From contig NZ_MLCL01000086.1 in assembly GCF_001942625.1 (NCBI RefSeq), positions 264,332 to 328,331 of the forward strand: a stretch of 64,000 bases of DNA. The letters run 5' to 3'. Origin of the DNA: Mycobacterium syngnathidarum. Lineage in GTDB: Bacteria > Actinomycetota > Actinomycetes > Mycobacteriales > Mycobacteriaceae. Every line of letters starts with the position of its first letter. Position 1 is the first letter of the stretch. Both the position numbers and the translations under genes were made by a program. Of the stretch, positions 49,340-60,248 are shown in pieces. The notes beneath the pieces were generated by a model, which saw nothing but the letters and a program-made list of their open reading frames with translations, did not search any database and was not told where the DNA came from.

Positions 49340-49984
49340 ATGGCGCACAGCAAAAAAAGCCATATGCGACGGACCGGCCACATTCCCGGCCCATCGGGAC
49401 CCCATGTGCCAAATCGGCCCTTGCACAGCGTCGAGGCCCTGCCTACGACCAATCCCGACGCCTCCCTGTGGGGCCGCCGCCGGGTGCTGCTGCTGAACTC
49501 CACCTACGAACCGCTGACCGCATTGCCACTGCGGCGGGCGGTGATCATGGTGATGTGCGGCAAGGCCGACGTCGTGCACGACGACCCGTCCGGGCCGGTC
49601 ATCCACTCGGCCACCCGCACCATCGTGGTGCCCTCGGTGATCCGGCTGCGCACCTACGTGCGGGTGCCGTATCGGGCCCGCATCCCGATGACCCGCGCTG
49701 CGCTCATGCACCGTGACCGCTTCCGCTGTGCGTACTGCGGCGGGCGGGCCGACACCGTCGACCACGTCATTCCGCGTAGCCGCGGTGGCGAGCATTCCTG
49801 GGAGAACTGCGTCGCGGCGTGCGCGGCGTGCAACCACCGCAAAGCCGACCGGCTGCTGGCCGAACTGGGCTGGACACTGCGGTGTGTGCCGATGCCGCCG
49901 AAGGGTCAGCATTGGCGACTGCTGTCCACGATCAAGGAGCTCGACCCGGCCTGGGTGCGCTATCTCGGAGAAGGTGCGGCCTGA
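49340..49984 (+). CDS. HNH endonuclease domain protein (Rv2469c-like)
   Basis: 214 residues. The C-terminal HNH domain has zinc-type cysteines and the catalytic His: FRCAYCGGRADTVDHVIPRSRGG, then NCVAACAACNHRKADR. The N-terminal half (VLLLNSTYEPLTALPLRRA, then VPSVIRLRTYVRVPY) is the conserved extension of actinobacterial HNH proteins. ATG at 49340 has a strong TCGGAGGCTCC site. Its cellular role is unknown; nuclease activity is inferred. Confidence 0.9.
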   Translation: MAHSKKSHMRRTGHIPGPSGPHVPNRPLHSVEALPTTNPDASLWGRRRVLLLNSTYEPLTALPLRRAVIMVMCGKADVVHDDPSGPVIHSATRTIVVPSVIRLRTYVRVPYRARIPMTRAALMHRDRFRCAYCGGRADTVDHVIPRSRGGEHSWENCVAACAACNHRKADRLLAELGWTLRCVPMPPKGQHWRLLSTIKELDPAWVRYLGEGAA

Positions 49985-50042
49985 CGTCGTGTTGCCGGGC
50001 ACTCTCGGCGCGTCGGCGCATTGCGGCTGATACGGTTTGCGC

Positions 50043-50276
50043 GTGAGCACAGCACTTACCCATTCCCTCCTCGGAGGGGTTCCGCTGGTGTTGTTCGTGG
50101 TCCTGGCGTTGATCTACCTGACCCGCAAGGGACCGCACCCGGCTACCTACAAGATGTCCGAGCCGTGGACCCACGAGCCCATTCTGTGGGCTGCCGAGGA
50201 GCCGCAGGATCACGGGCACGGCGGGCATGATTCGCACGGCGTGACGATCGGAGGCGGCGCAAGTGGCAAGTGGTGA
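50043..50276 (+). CDS. ctaJ: CtaJ-like small subunit of the aa3 oxidase, His-rich
   Basis: 77 residues with one transmembrane helix ([19 protein letters not shown]) and a C-terminal histidine cluster ([10 protein letters not shown]). Small single-helix proteins at this locus, next to DUF5130, are accessory subunits of the mycobacterial bcc-aa3 supercomplex as I recall; the CtaJ name is applied from memory of family annotation. GTG at 50043 gives V-S-T-A-L. The stop overlaps the next gene. The His tail might bind copper; that is a guess. Confidence 0.62.
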   Translation: MSTALTHSLLGGVPLVLFVVLALIYLTRKGPHPATYKMSEPWTHEPILWAAEEPQDHGHGGHDSHGVTIGGGASGKW

Positions 50277-50742
50277 AGTGACAACTGCGACCCGGACGTC
50301 CTCGGATTTGGACCTGCCCTACGGCTACGCGCTGACCTACAGCGGTCGGATCTCCGGGGTTACCGAGCCCGGTGAGCTCTCGGTGCACTACCCGTTCCCG
50401 ACGATGGATCTGGTCGTGCTCGACGATGCGCTGAAGTACGGCTCGAGGGCGGCCAAGGCTCGGTTCGCCGTCTACATCGGACCGCTGGGCGCCGACACCG
50501 CGGCCACGGCACGCGAGATCCTGGCCAAGGTCCCGACCCCCGACAACGCGGTGCTGCTCGCGGTCTCACCCGACCAGCATGCGATCGAGGTGGTCTACGG
50601 CGCCGACGTCAAAGGCCGTGGCATCGAAGAGGCCGCCCCGCTGGGCGTCTCGGCGGCTGCCGCCTCCTTCAAGGAAGGCAACTTGATCGACGGTCTGATC
50701 AGCGCCGTACGGGTGCTGTCGGCCGGCGTCTCGCCTGCCTAG
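50263..50742 (+). CDS. DUF5130 protein (Rv2468c-like)
   Basis: 159 residues. A TPM-like soluble domain ([51 protein letters not shown]) with a hydrophobic C-terminal helix region ([18 protein letters not shown]). GTG at 50263 lies 8 bp after GGAGG and overlaps the CtaJ-like stop. As recalled it is conserved next to ctaJ, so it may assist the terminal oxidase. Confidence 0.78.
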   Translation: MASGEVTTATRTSSDLDLPYGYALTYSGRISGVTEPGELSVHYPFPTMDLVVLDDALKYGSRAAKARFAVYIGPLGADTAATAREILAKVPTPDNAVLLAVSPDQHAIEVVYGADVKGRGIEEAAPLGVSAAAASFKEGNLIDGLISAVRVLSAGVSPA

Positions 50743-50756
50743 TCCTATTCACCTTC

Positions 50757-50799
50757 ACCGCGAGCGCGCGTGTCTGTTGCCCGACACGCCGCTCGCGGT
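50757..50799. terminator. Strong hairpin between convergent genes
   Basis: ACCGCGAGC pairs with GCTCGCGGT and GCGTGTC with GACACGC around an 8-nt TGTTGCCC loop, a 16-bp stem with small bulges. It is followed by CGGCGTTTT. Placed between the DUF5130 stop and the stop of the minus-strand HNH gene, it can terminate both directions. It shares the ACCGCGAGCG motif with the hairpin at 51189-51255. Confidence 0.7.
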
Positions 50800-50832
50800 C
50801 GGCGTTTTGCGCACGCTCGCGCAGCGCCGCGA

Positions 50833-51174
50833 TCACTGCGCCAGGCCGGCCCGGATCTCCACGTAGCGCGTCAAGAACGCACGCTCGTCGAGCCGTTTGC
50901 GCCGCATCCAGGTGCTGACCTCGAAGTTGCACTTGCTGGCGTTGCAGGATGCGCAGGCCGGCACCACGTTGTCCGCCGTGTAGCGCCCACCCCGCGAGAT
51001 CGCCATCACGCAATCTTTCTGGAACGGCCCGCCGGTGCTGCCGCAGTACGCGCACCCGCCCCAAGCGGCCTTCAGCGTCTCCCACTGGTCGTCGGTGAGA
51101 TCGTGCACCACGAGATCCATCCGGCGCTTGCGCTTGCGTGCAGCCCGTGCCGCGCGGGTTCGACTGACTGCCAT
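50833..51174 (-). CDS. Small HNH endonuclease flanked by hairpins
   Basis: 113 residues, very basic N-terminus (RTRAARAARKRKRRMD), then an HNH/zinc fold: GCAYCGSTGGPFQKDC, AISRGGRYTADNVVPACASCNASK. It has the Cys-x-x-Cys pairs and the N-N core of HNH nucleases. ATG at 51174 (MAVSRTRAAR). As I recall, M. tuberculosis has no gene between Rv2468c and pepN, so this is an insertion. Large hairpins with shared motif stand on both sides (50757-50799 and 51189-51255), suggesting a small mobile unit or repair-coupled cassette. Confidence 0.82.
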   Translation of the reverse strand: MAVSRTRAARAARKRKRRMDLVVHDLTDDQWETLKAAWGGCAYCGSTGGPFQKDCVMAISRGGRYTADNVVPACASCNASKCNFEVSTWMRRKRLDERAFLTRYVEIRAGLAQ

Positions 51175-51188
51175 CGGCACAGCGTATG

Positions 51189-51255
51189 ACCGCGAGCGTG
51201 CGCAGAATGCTGCTCTGACACGGCGTGTCGTGCAGCAGACGCGCACCCTCGCGGT
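51189..51255. repeat. 67-nt complex inverted repeat upstream of the small HNH gene
   Basis: Nested arms: ACCGCGAGCGTGCGC / GCGCACCCTCGCGGT (14 of 15), TGCTGC / GCAGCA and GACAC / GTGTC around GGC, giving a cruciform-like structure. It lies between the small HNH gene and the pepN stop, so it may serve as pepN/HNH transcription boundary. The terminal arm ACCGCGAGCG recurs in the hairpin at 50757-50799. Confidence 0.75.
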
Positions 51256-51265
51256 GCCGGGGAAA

Positions 51266-53857
<2,592 letters not shown>

Positions 53858-53895
53858 CCGTCCAACCTAGTGGCTGGACGTCGACAAGATCCGGC

Positions 53896-54300
53896 CTACT
53901 GCGGGAAGCCGGCGATCCCGGCGAGTCCGTTCAGCGCGCCGAGGTTGTTCAGGATCGAACCGTCGCTGATCGACGACATCATCTGCGGGCAGTACATCTG
54001 GATGGCGATGCCGGTGAAGAATGACGCCATCTGTGGTGACATGCCGCCGTCGCCGCGCATCTGGGAAGCCACCGACGCGAAATCCTTGCCCGGTTCGACC
54101 AGCATCGGGCACACGTCCTGGCCCATCTGAACGGCGGCGTTGGGATCGCCGTAATTCACTCCGGCCGTGTTCAGCGCGTCCAGGAACGAGGTGTCGGTCG
54201 GATCGACCGGGGCCGGGACGGGATCTGCCTGCGCGGGGATTGCCAGCGCGAGGGCGGCGGCAACGGCGCCTGCGGTCGCCAGGAAGGCACGAGCGGCCAT
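53896..54300 (-). CDS. Secreted DUF732-type protein
   Basis: 134 residues. A signal peptide (ARAFLATAGAVAAALALAIPAQA) is followed by PVDPTDTSFLDALNTAGVNY and a two-cysteine domain (DVCPML, YCPQMM). This matches the DUF732 family of small secreted mycobacterial proteins of unknown function. ATG at 54300 follows GAGGAGCTCAAT. It is divergent from the Rv2466c-like gene. Confidence 0.82.
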   Translation of the reverse strand: MAARAFLATAGAVAAALALAIPAQADPVPAPVDPTDTSFLDALNTAGVNYGDPNAAVQMGQDVCPMLVEPGKDFASVASQMRGDGGMSPQMASFFTGIAIQMYCPQMMSSISDGSILNNLGALNGLAGIAGFPQ

Positions 54301-54506
54301 ATTGAGCTCCTCAGCTATCACGCAGAACCCTTATATCGCTCTGCTCACTTGGGCAACAGTGGTTTACCAGGGTCACAGGAACAACACGTTTCGATAAAGG
54401 TTCACGCACTATGCGTTTCCTGTGCTGCTGCCGTGACTTCGACATGCTCGCCGGCATGTCAGCCACCAATGTTGTCGTAAACCGCCCCCGGATAGTTACT
54501 CGTGTC

Positions 54507-54534
54507 GGGAACATCCCGGTGCGGGTACACAGTT
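54507..54534 (+). promoter_or_regulatory. Candidate SigH-type promoter
   Basis: GGGAACA (54507-54513) and AGTT (54531-54534), spaced by 17 bp, fit the mycobacterial SigH/SigE pattern (GGGAAC and CGTT). It lies about 47 bp before the disulfide-oxidoreductase gene, whose M. tuberculosis counterpart Rv2466c is a known SigH target. The -10 lacks the usual C. Confidence 0.45.
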
Positions 54535-54580
54535 GTGCTGGGTGCAGTTGTGCCCTGAACCACATCGAGAGGACGCATAG

Positions 54581-55189
54581 ATGGCTCAGAACGATGTCGC
54601 GGGATTCTGGTTCGACCCGCTGTGCCCGTGGTGCTGGATCACCTCCCGGTGGATCCTCGAAGTCGAGAAGGTCCGCGACATCGACGTGCAGTTCCACGTC
54701 ATGAGCCTGGCGGTGCTCAACGAGGGCCGCGACCTGCCGGAGAACTATCAGGAACTGATGAAGAAGGCGTGGGGCCCGGTCCGGGTCGCGATCGCCGCCG
54801 AGCAGCTCAAGGGACCCGAGATCCTCGGACCGCTCTACACCGCGATGGGCGTCCGGATTCACAACCAGGACAACAAGGACCTCGACCAGGTGATCGCACA
54901 GTCGCTCGAGGAGGTCGGCCTGCCCGCCGAGCTGGCCGAGGCCGCCACCACCGACAAATACGACGAGGCGCTGCGCAAGAGCCATCACGAGGGCATGGAC
55001 GCCGTCGGAGACGACGTCGGCACCCCGACCATCCATGTCAACGGTGTCGCGTTCTTCGGACCGGTGCTCTCGAAGATCCCGCGCGGTGAAGAGGCCGGCA
55101 AGCTCTGGGATGCGTCGGTGACGTTCGCGTCGTACCCGCATTTCTGGGAGCTCAAGCGGTCCCGCACGGAGGCACCCCAGTTCGACTGA
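54581..55189 (+). CDS. DsbA-fold mycothiol-linked oxidoreductase (Rv2466c-like)
   Basis: 202 residues. Thioredoxin-like fold with helical insert; active site [13 protein letters not shown] (C-P-W-C) and the cis-proline in [10 protein letters not shown]. As recalled, the M. tuberculosis homologue is a mycothiol-dependent nitroreductase/oxidoreductase induced by oxidative stress that activates thienopyrimidine drugs. No signal peptide, so cytosolic. GAGAGGACGCATAG precedes the ATG, and a candidate SigH promoter lies upstream. Confidence 0.9.
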   Translation: MAQNDVAGFWFDPLCPWCWITSRWILEVEKVRDIDVQFHVMSLAVLNEGRDLPENYQELMKKAWGPVRVAIAAEQLKGPEILGPLYTAMGVRIHNQDNKDLDQVIAQSLEEVGLPAELAEAATTDKYDEALRKSHHEGMDAVGDDVGTPTIHVNGVAFFGPVLSKIPRGEEAGKLWDASVTFASYPHFWELKRSRTEAPQFD

Positions 55190-55256
55190 GGGGTGAACCG
55201 CACCCAAAATCGCGATTCCGGTTGCGTAACACCGCGGCTCACGCCACGGTGTACGG

Positions 55257-56654
55257 ATGACAGCGGCTGAGCCCAGTACCGACGGTTCCTACCGCGACCG
55301 GATCGCAGCTGTCGAGCCGGGCGGCAACGAGCACATCGCCGAGGCCGACCGGCACGGTAAGCCCAGCCAGTTGTTCTGGACATGGACGTCGCCGAACCTG
55401 GAGTTCGCCACGATCTTCCTGGGCGTGCTGGCGGTCTCCGTCTACGGCATGACGTTCTGGCAGGCGGTGGCCGGACTGGGAATCGGCACCGGTCTGGGCG
55501 CGCTCGCGCACTACTTCCTGTCCAAGCGCGGGCCCCTGCACGGTGTCCCGCAGATGGTGCTGGGCCGGTTGGCGTTCGGCTTCAGGGGCAACGCCGTGCC
55601 CTCGCTGCTGATGACGGTGACCGCGGGCATCGGGTGGTTCGCCACCAACAGTGTCAGTGGCGCATTCGCGCTTTCCACGCTGTTCGGTGTCGCGCCGGTG
55701 CTGGCGCTGGTGCTCGTCGTCGTGGTGCAGACCGCGCTGGCGGTGTTCGGGCACAACCTGGTTCAGGCGTTCGAGCGGTGGGCTTTCCCGGTGCTCGCGG
55801 TCATTTTCGCGATCACCTCGGTGGTGATCTTGGCCAAGGCCGACCTCGGCGCGCCCGCGGTCACCGGTGGTGTCGGCGGCATGGGTGGCTTCCTGCTGAC
55901 CGTGGGCACCGCGTTCGGATACGTCGCCGGGTGGGCGCCGTACGCCGCCGACTACACGCGCTACCTGCCGCGGGCCGAGGCCCGGCCAGGCACCGGGTTT
56001 TTCGCTGCCGCAGGGCTGTTCGTGTCCTGCATGGTGCTCCAGACCGTGGGTGCGGCCTCGGTGACCATCGGCCCCGCGGTTTCGGACAATCCGACCACGG
56101 CATTCACCTCGGAGCTGGCGCCGTGGCTGGCGAGCCTGACCCTGTTGGCGATCGCCATCGGCGCGGTGGCGGCAAATGCGATCAACATCTATTCGGGCGC
56201 AATGGCTTTCGTGACCATCGGGATCAAACTGCCGCATCACATCGCCCGGGCCCTGGCGACCGCGTTCTTCGGGGTGGTCGGCTTCCTCATCGCGTGGTGG
56301 GCGCTGGCCGACGCCGCCGCGAGCTACGAAGCGTTCCTGCTGATCATCGCGTACTGGATCGGACCGTGGCTGGGCGTGGTGTTCGCCGACGAGTACCTGC
56401 GCGGCGATGCGCCGGTCGCGCACTTTCTCTACGACCGGTCCTACACCAACTGGCCGGGTTTGGTGTCGTTCCTCATCGGCCTGGTGGTGTCGGTGACATT
56501 GTTCTGCAACCAGGCGAAGTTCGTCGGCTATATCGCGCGGGAGGTTCCGCAGCTCGGCGACATCACATTCTTCGTCGGCTTCCTCATGGCCGGTGCCTGT
56601 TACCTCGTGCTGTGCCGGTCGAAACTCACCGCGGAACGGACGGTGGCCGTATGA
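55257..56654 (+). CDS. NCS1-type nucleobase permease (CodB-like)
   Basis: 465 residues, about 12 transmembrane helices. The N-terminal PSQLFWTWTSPNLEFATIFLGVLAV and the central YVAGWAPYAADYTRYLP are typical of purine-cytosine permeases (NCS1 family), which import cytosine, allantoin or other nucleobases with a cation. ATG at 55257 is 67 bp downstream of the oxidoreductase gene. The stop overlaps the deaminase start (ATGA), making it the first gene of a three-gene operon. Confidence 0.9.
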   Translation: MTAAEPSTDGSYRDRIAAVEPGGNEHIAEADRHGKPSQLFWTWTSPNLEFATIFLGVLAVSVYGMTFWQAVAGLGIGTGLGALAHYFLSKRGPLHGVPQMVLGRLAFGFRGNAVPSLLMTVTAGIGWFATNSVSGAFALSTLFGVAPVLALVLVVVVQTALAVFGHNLVQAFERWAFPVLAVIFAITSVVILAKADLGAPAVTGGVGGMGGFLLTVGTAFGYVAGWAPYAADYTRYLPRAEARPGTGFFAAAGLFVSCMVLQTVGAASVTIGPAVSDNPTTAFTSELAPWLASLTLLAIAIGAVAANAINIYSGAMAFVTIGIKLPHHIARALATAFFGVVGFLIAWWALADAAASYEAFLLIIAYWIGPWLGVVFADEYLRGDAPVAHFLYDRSYTNWPGLVSFLIGLVVSVTLFCNQAKFVGYIAREVPQLGDITFFVGFLMAGACYLVLCRSKLTAERTVAV

Positions 56655-57091
56655 CCCCCGAACAGATGCTCGACATCGCCGTCGAGGAGGCCCGGAAAGG
56701 GTTGGCCGAGGGCGGGATTCCGATCGGCGCGGCCCTGTTCAGCTCGGACGGAACCCTGCTGGGCGCCGGTCACAATCGGCGCGTGCAGAACGACGACCCG
56801 TCGATCCACGCCGAGACCGACGCTTTCCGCGCGGCCGGCCGTCAGCGCGGCTACCGCACCACGACCATGGTGACGACGCTCTCGCCATGCTGGTACTGCA
56901 GCGGGCTGGTGCGCCAGTTCAACATCGGCGCCGTGGTGATCGGCGAAAGCCGGACCTTCACCGGCGGTCACGACTGGCTGGCCGAGCACGGGGTTGCCGT
57001 TACCCTGCTCGACGATGAGCGCTGCGTGGCGATGATGGAGGACTTCATCGCCGAGCGGCCGGACCTGTGGGCGGAGGACATCGGGGAATGA
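56651..57091 (+). CDS. Small zinc nucleobase deaminase (cytosine deaminase type)
   Basis: 146 residues of the cytidine/deoxycytidylate deaminase fold. Zinc and proton-shuttle motifs are HAETDAFRAAG and PCWYCSGL. Size and EGGIPIGAALFS resemble yeast-type cytosine deaminase or guanine deaminase. ATG at 56651 overlaps the permease stop, and its stop overlaps the dioxygenase start. It probably deaminates the base brought in by the permease. Confidence 0.88.
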   Translation: MTPEQMLDIAVEEARKGLAEGGIPIGAALFSSDGTLLGAGHNRRVQNDDPSIHAETDAFRAAGRQRGYRTTTMVTTLSPCWYCSGLVRQFNIGAVVIGESRTFTGGHDWLAEHGVAVTLLDDERCVAMMEDFIAERPDLWAEDIGE

Positions 57092-58047
57092 GTGCCATTG
57101 TCACTGTGGACATGTCGCGCTGGTACGCCGGCGGGGCCGAGGCCGACGCGGTTGCCGCCGAGGTCGACGCCGGGCTGCAGCGCGCCGGGTTCATCGTCGT
57201 CACCGGCCACGGCGTGGACCCCGACCTCGCGGCCAAGGTTCGTGCAGCCAGCCGGGAGTTCTTCGCGCTGCCCGACCACATCAAGCAGGGCTACTCGGTA
57301 CCGGTCGGCGGGCACGGCTGGATCGGGCCGGGGGCCGAGGCCAACGGCTACGCGGAAGGTACCGAGACGCCGCCCGACCTGAAGGAGAGCTACAGCCTGG
57401 GCGCCGAAACGACGACGGGTGACCCCGAGGTCGACCGGACCTGGTTCGCGCCCAACGTGTGGCCGGCCGAGGTGCCCGCGCTGCAGGCATTGGTCGACGA
57501 GTACACCACCGCGATGCGGAAGCTGTCCGACGACCTACTGGCCTTGTTCGCCCACGCTCTCGGGCTGACCGTCAATCCTTTTGTCGCCCTGGCAGACCGG
57601 CCGACCTGGACCATGAACATCAACCACTATCCGCCGGTCAGCGTGGTGGGGGAGCCTGAGCCGGGCCAGTTCCGCATCGGCCCGCACACCGACTTCGGCA
57701 CGGTGACCGTCCTGGACCGCGAACCGGGGGCCGGCGGACTGCAGGTCTACTCCGAGCAGGAGGGCTGGGAGGACGCGCCGTGGGAGCCCGGATCGCTCAC
57801 GGTCAACATCGGTGACCTCTTGGAGTATTGGAGTGGACGGCGCTGGCCGTCGGGCCGCCACCGCGTACTGCCGCCGCAGGCGTACGCTCCCGAAGAAGAC
57901 CTGGTTTCGCTGATCTACTTCTACGAGGCCAACCACGACGCAGTCGTCACCCCGCTGGAGCCGCCCGTCGGCAGGGTCGGCGGCCTGGAGCCCGTGACGT
58001 CGTCGGCCTTCATCAAGGAACGCCTGGACGCCATCACCCTCGGTTAG
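57088..58047 (+). CDS. 2-oxoglutarate/Fe(II) dioxygenase, isopenicillin-N-synthase-like
   Basis: 319 residues. Jelly-roll oxygenase with iron ligands in GPHTDFGTVTVL (H-x-D) and SGRHRVLPP (distal His, with the arginine two before as possible 2OG contact). N-terminal VDMSRWYAG then AGFIVVTGHGVD is the standard DIOX_N start. The third gene of the permease-deaminase operon. Family members include thymine-7-hydroxylase-like enzymes, so oxidation of a pyrimidine methyl group is attractive but unproven. Confidence 0.85.
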   Translation: MSAIVTVDMSRWYAGGAEADAVAAEVDAGLQRAGFIVVTGHGVDPDLAAKVRAASREFFALPDHIKQGYSVPVGGHGWIGPGAEANGYAEGTETPPDLKESYSLGAETTTGDPEVDRTWFAPNVWPAEVPALQALVDEYTTAMRKLSDDLLALFAHALGLTVNPFVALADRPTWTMNINHYPPVSVVGEPEPGQFRIGPHTDFGTVTVLDREPGAGGLQVYSEQEGWEDAPWEPGSLTVNIGDLLEYWSGRRWPSGRHRVLPPQAYAPEEDLVSLIYFYEANHDAVVTPLEPPVGRVGGLEPVTSSAFIKERLDAITLG

Positions 58048-58084
58048 CTCTGGGCGTGCGGTGGCGTCTGCGAGAATGACCGCC

Positions 58085-58564
<480 letters not shown>

Positions 58565-58567
58565 CCC

Positions 58568-59362
58568 ATGCCCGAAGGGCACACCCTGCACCGGCTGGCC
58601 CGGCTGCACCAGAAGCGGTTCGGCCGGGCGCCGGTGGTGGTGTCCAGTCCGCAGGGCCGCTTCACCGACGGTGCGGCCGCGGTCAACGGCCAGGTGTTCA
58701 AACAGGCCGACGCCTGGGGCAAGCACCTGTTCCACCACTACGCCGGCGGACACGTCGTGCACATCCATCTCGGTCTGTACGGGACCTTCACCGAGGCACC
58801 GATTCCGCTGGGGCTGCCCGTCGGCCAGGTGCGGATGCGGATCGTGGGCAGCGAGTACGGCACCGACCTGCGTGGCCCCACCGTGTGTGAGGTGATCACC
58901 GAACCCGAGATCGCCGATGTGGTGGCCCGTCTGGGCCCCGACCCGCTGCGCAAAGATGCCGATCCCGCGCTGGCCTGGAAACGAATCAGCAAGTCGCGCA
59001 GGTCAATCGGTGCCCTGTTGATGGACCAGGCGGTGATCGCCGGCGTCGGCAACGTGTACCGCAGCGAGCTGCTGTTCCGGCATCACATCGACCCGTACCG
59101 ACCGGGCACGCTGTTGGGGCAGGACGAATTCGGCGCCATGTGGACCGATCTCGTCGAGCTGATGAAGGTCGGGGTGCGCCGGGGCAAGATCGTCGTCGTC
59201 CGCCCCGAGCACGATCACGGTGCCCCGTCCTACGGTCCGGGCCGGCCCCGCACCTACGTCTATCGCCGGGCGGGCGAGGCCTGCCGGGTGTGCGGCGCGA
59301 CGGTGCGCACCGCGGAACTGGAGGCCCGCAACCTGTTCTGGTGCCCCGACTGCCAGGTGTGA
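58568..59362 (+). CDS. nei: Fpg/Nei-family DNA glycosylase
   Basis: 264 residues. The N-terminal P-E-G nucleophile (after Met removal, proline is the catalytic residue), the H2TH helix region with SIGALLMDQAVIAGVGNVYRSE, and a C-terminal zinc finger (CRVCGATVRT ... CPDCQ). This is the mycobacterial Nei2-type enzyme excising oxidised pyrimidines. The stop is 19 bp from the convergent DUF1542 gene. Confidence 0.93.
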   Translation: MPEGHTLHRLARLHQKRFGRAPVVVSSPQGRFTDGAAAVNGQVFKQADAWGKHLFHHYAGGHVVHIHLGLYGTFTEAPIPLGLPVGQVRMRIVGSEYGTDLRGPTVCEVITEPEIADVVARLGPDPLRKDADPALAWKRISKSRRSIGALLMDQAVIAGVGNVYRSELLFRHHIDPYRPGTLLGQDEFGAMWTDLVELMKVGVRRGKIVVVRPEHDHGAPSYGPGRPRTYVYRRAGEACRVCGATVRTAELEARNLFWCPDCQV

Positions 59363-59381
59363 GCCGGTTGCTCGGCGGAGG

Positions 59382-60197
59382 TCAGAAACCCCCGAAATCG
59401 CCACCGAAGTCGCCGAATCCGCCGCCGTCGAAGCCACCGCCATCCCAACCGCCGGTGTCCGTGCCGCCCCAGTCGCCACCACCGTCAGCGCCGCCATCGA
59501 ATCCACCCGAGTCCTGACCCGCGGCGAAACCGTCGGAATAGCCGTCGCCGTAACCGCTCTCGAAACCCTGTGCGCCGTAGTCGACTCCGTGCATACCGGA
59601 GAACATCGCGTCGAACAGCAGAACCGAGCCCAGACCCCAGGCGCCGGCCACCAGGGCCGGCTTCCACCAGGGTTCGGAATACCAACCGGCGGGCACCGGG
59701 CGTCCGGCGACCCGGCCGCCGGGGTAGTAGTTCGGGGTGCGCTGTGACGGGTTCGGCGAGGCCTCGACCTCGCGGCCCTCGAAGTTGATCCGACGGTCCT
59801 CGGTCACCGCCCCGGCCGAACGCTGCCCGGTCAACGACTCCAGCTCGGGGCCGGGATCCATGCCCATGGCGGTACGGGCCGCGCGCACATAGTAGAGGCC
59901 CTCGATGGCACTCTCCTTGGCCAGCGCGGCCTGCTTGGCGGTGGTGGCCTGATCGATCTGTGAGGACGCCGCGGTGTAACGCTCGGAGGCGTCGGCCAAC
60001 GCCTGCTTGGACGCATCGTCGGAGCCGGTCAGATTGAGCACCTGGCCGCCGAGACGTTCGATCAGCCTGCGGGCGTCGGCCTTGGCGTCAGCCAGCGACT
60101 CCGCGGAGCGACGGCCGTTGGCCTTCGACGAGCTGTAGACAGCGAACGCGATCGCGGCGACGACAAGGATGATGAGTACCAGCAAAATGCTGTTCAT
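59382..60197 (-). CDS. DUF1542-like membrane-anchored protein with Gly-rich tail
   Basis: 271 residues. N-terminal membrane helix (SILLVLIILVVAAIAFAVY), then a charged helical stretch (AESLADAKADARRLIERLGG and DASERYTAASSQIDQATTAKQAALAKE), a second hydrophobic segment (WWKPALVAGAWGLGSVLLFDAMF) and a tail of about 70 residues rich in Gly, Asp and Phe (GGFGDFGGDFGGF). Similar proteins are annotated as DUF1542 domain proteins; function unknown. Confidence 0.78.
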   Translation of the reverse strand: MNSILLVLIILVVAAIAFAVYSSSKANGRRSAESLADAKADARRLIERLGGQVLNLTGSDDASKQALADASERYTAASSQIDQATTAKQAALAKESAIEGLYYVRAARTAMGMDPGPELESLTGQRSAGAVTEDRRINFEGREVEASPNPSQRTPNYYPGGRVAGRPVPAGWYSEPWWKPALVAGAWGLGSVLLFDAMFSGMHGVDYGAQGFESGYGDGYSDGFAAGQDSGGFDGGADGGGDWGGTDTGGWDGGGFDGGGFGDFGGDFGGF

Positions 60198-60248
60198 GGC
60201 GTCCAGCGTACCGACGGAAAACGACGCTGCCGGGCCCTCGTAGAGAAC

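Noticed and set aside
55382..57091. Single long frame joining permease and deaminase regions
   Set aside because: It is out of frame with the permease over most of its length; only the last part is the true deaminase, which starts at 56651.
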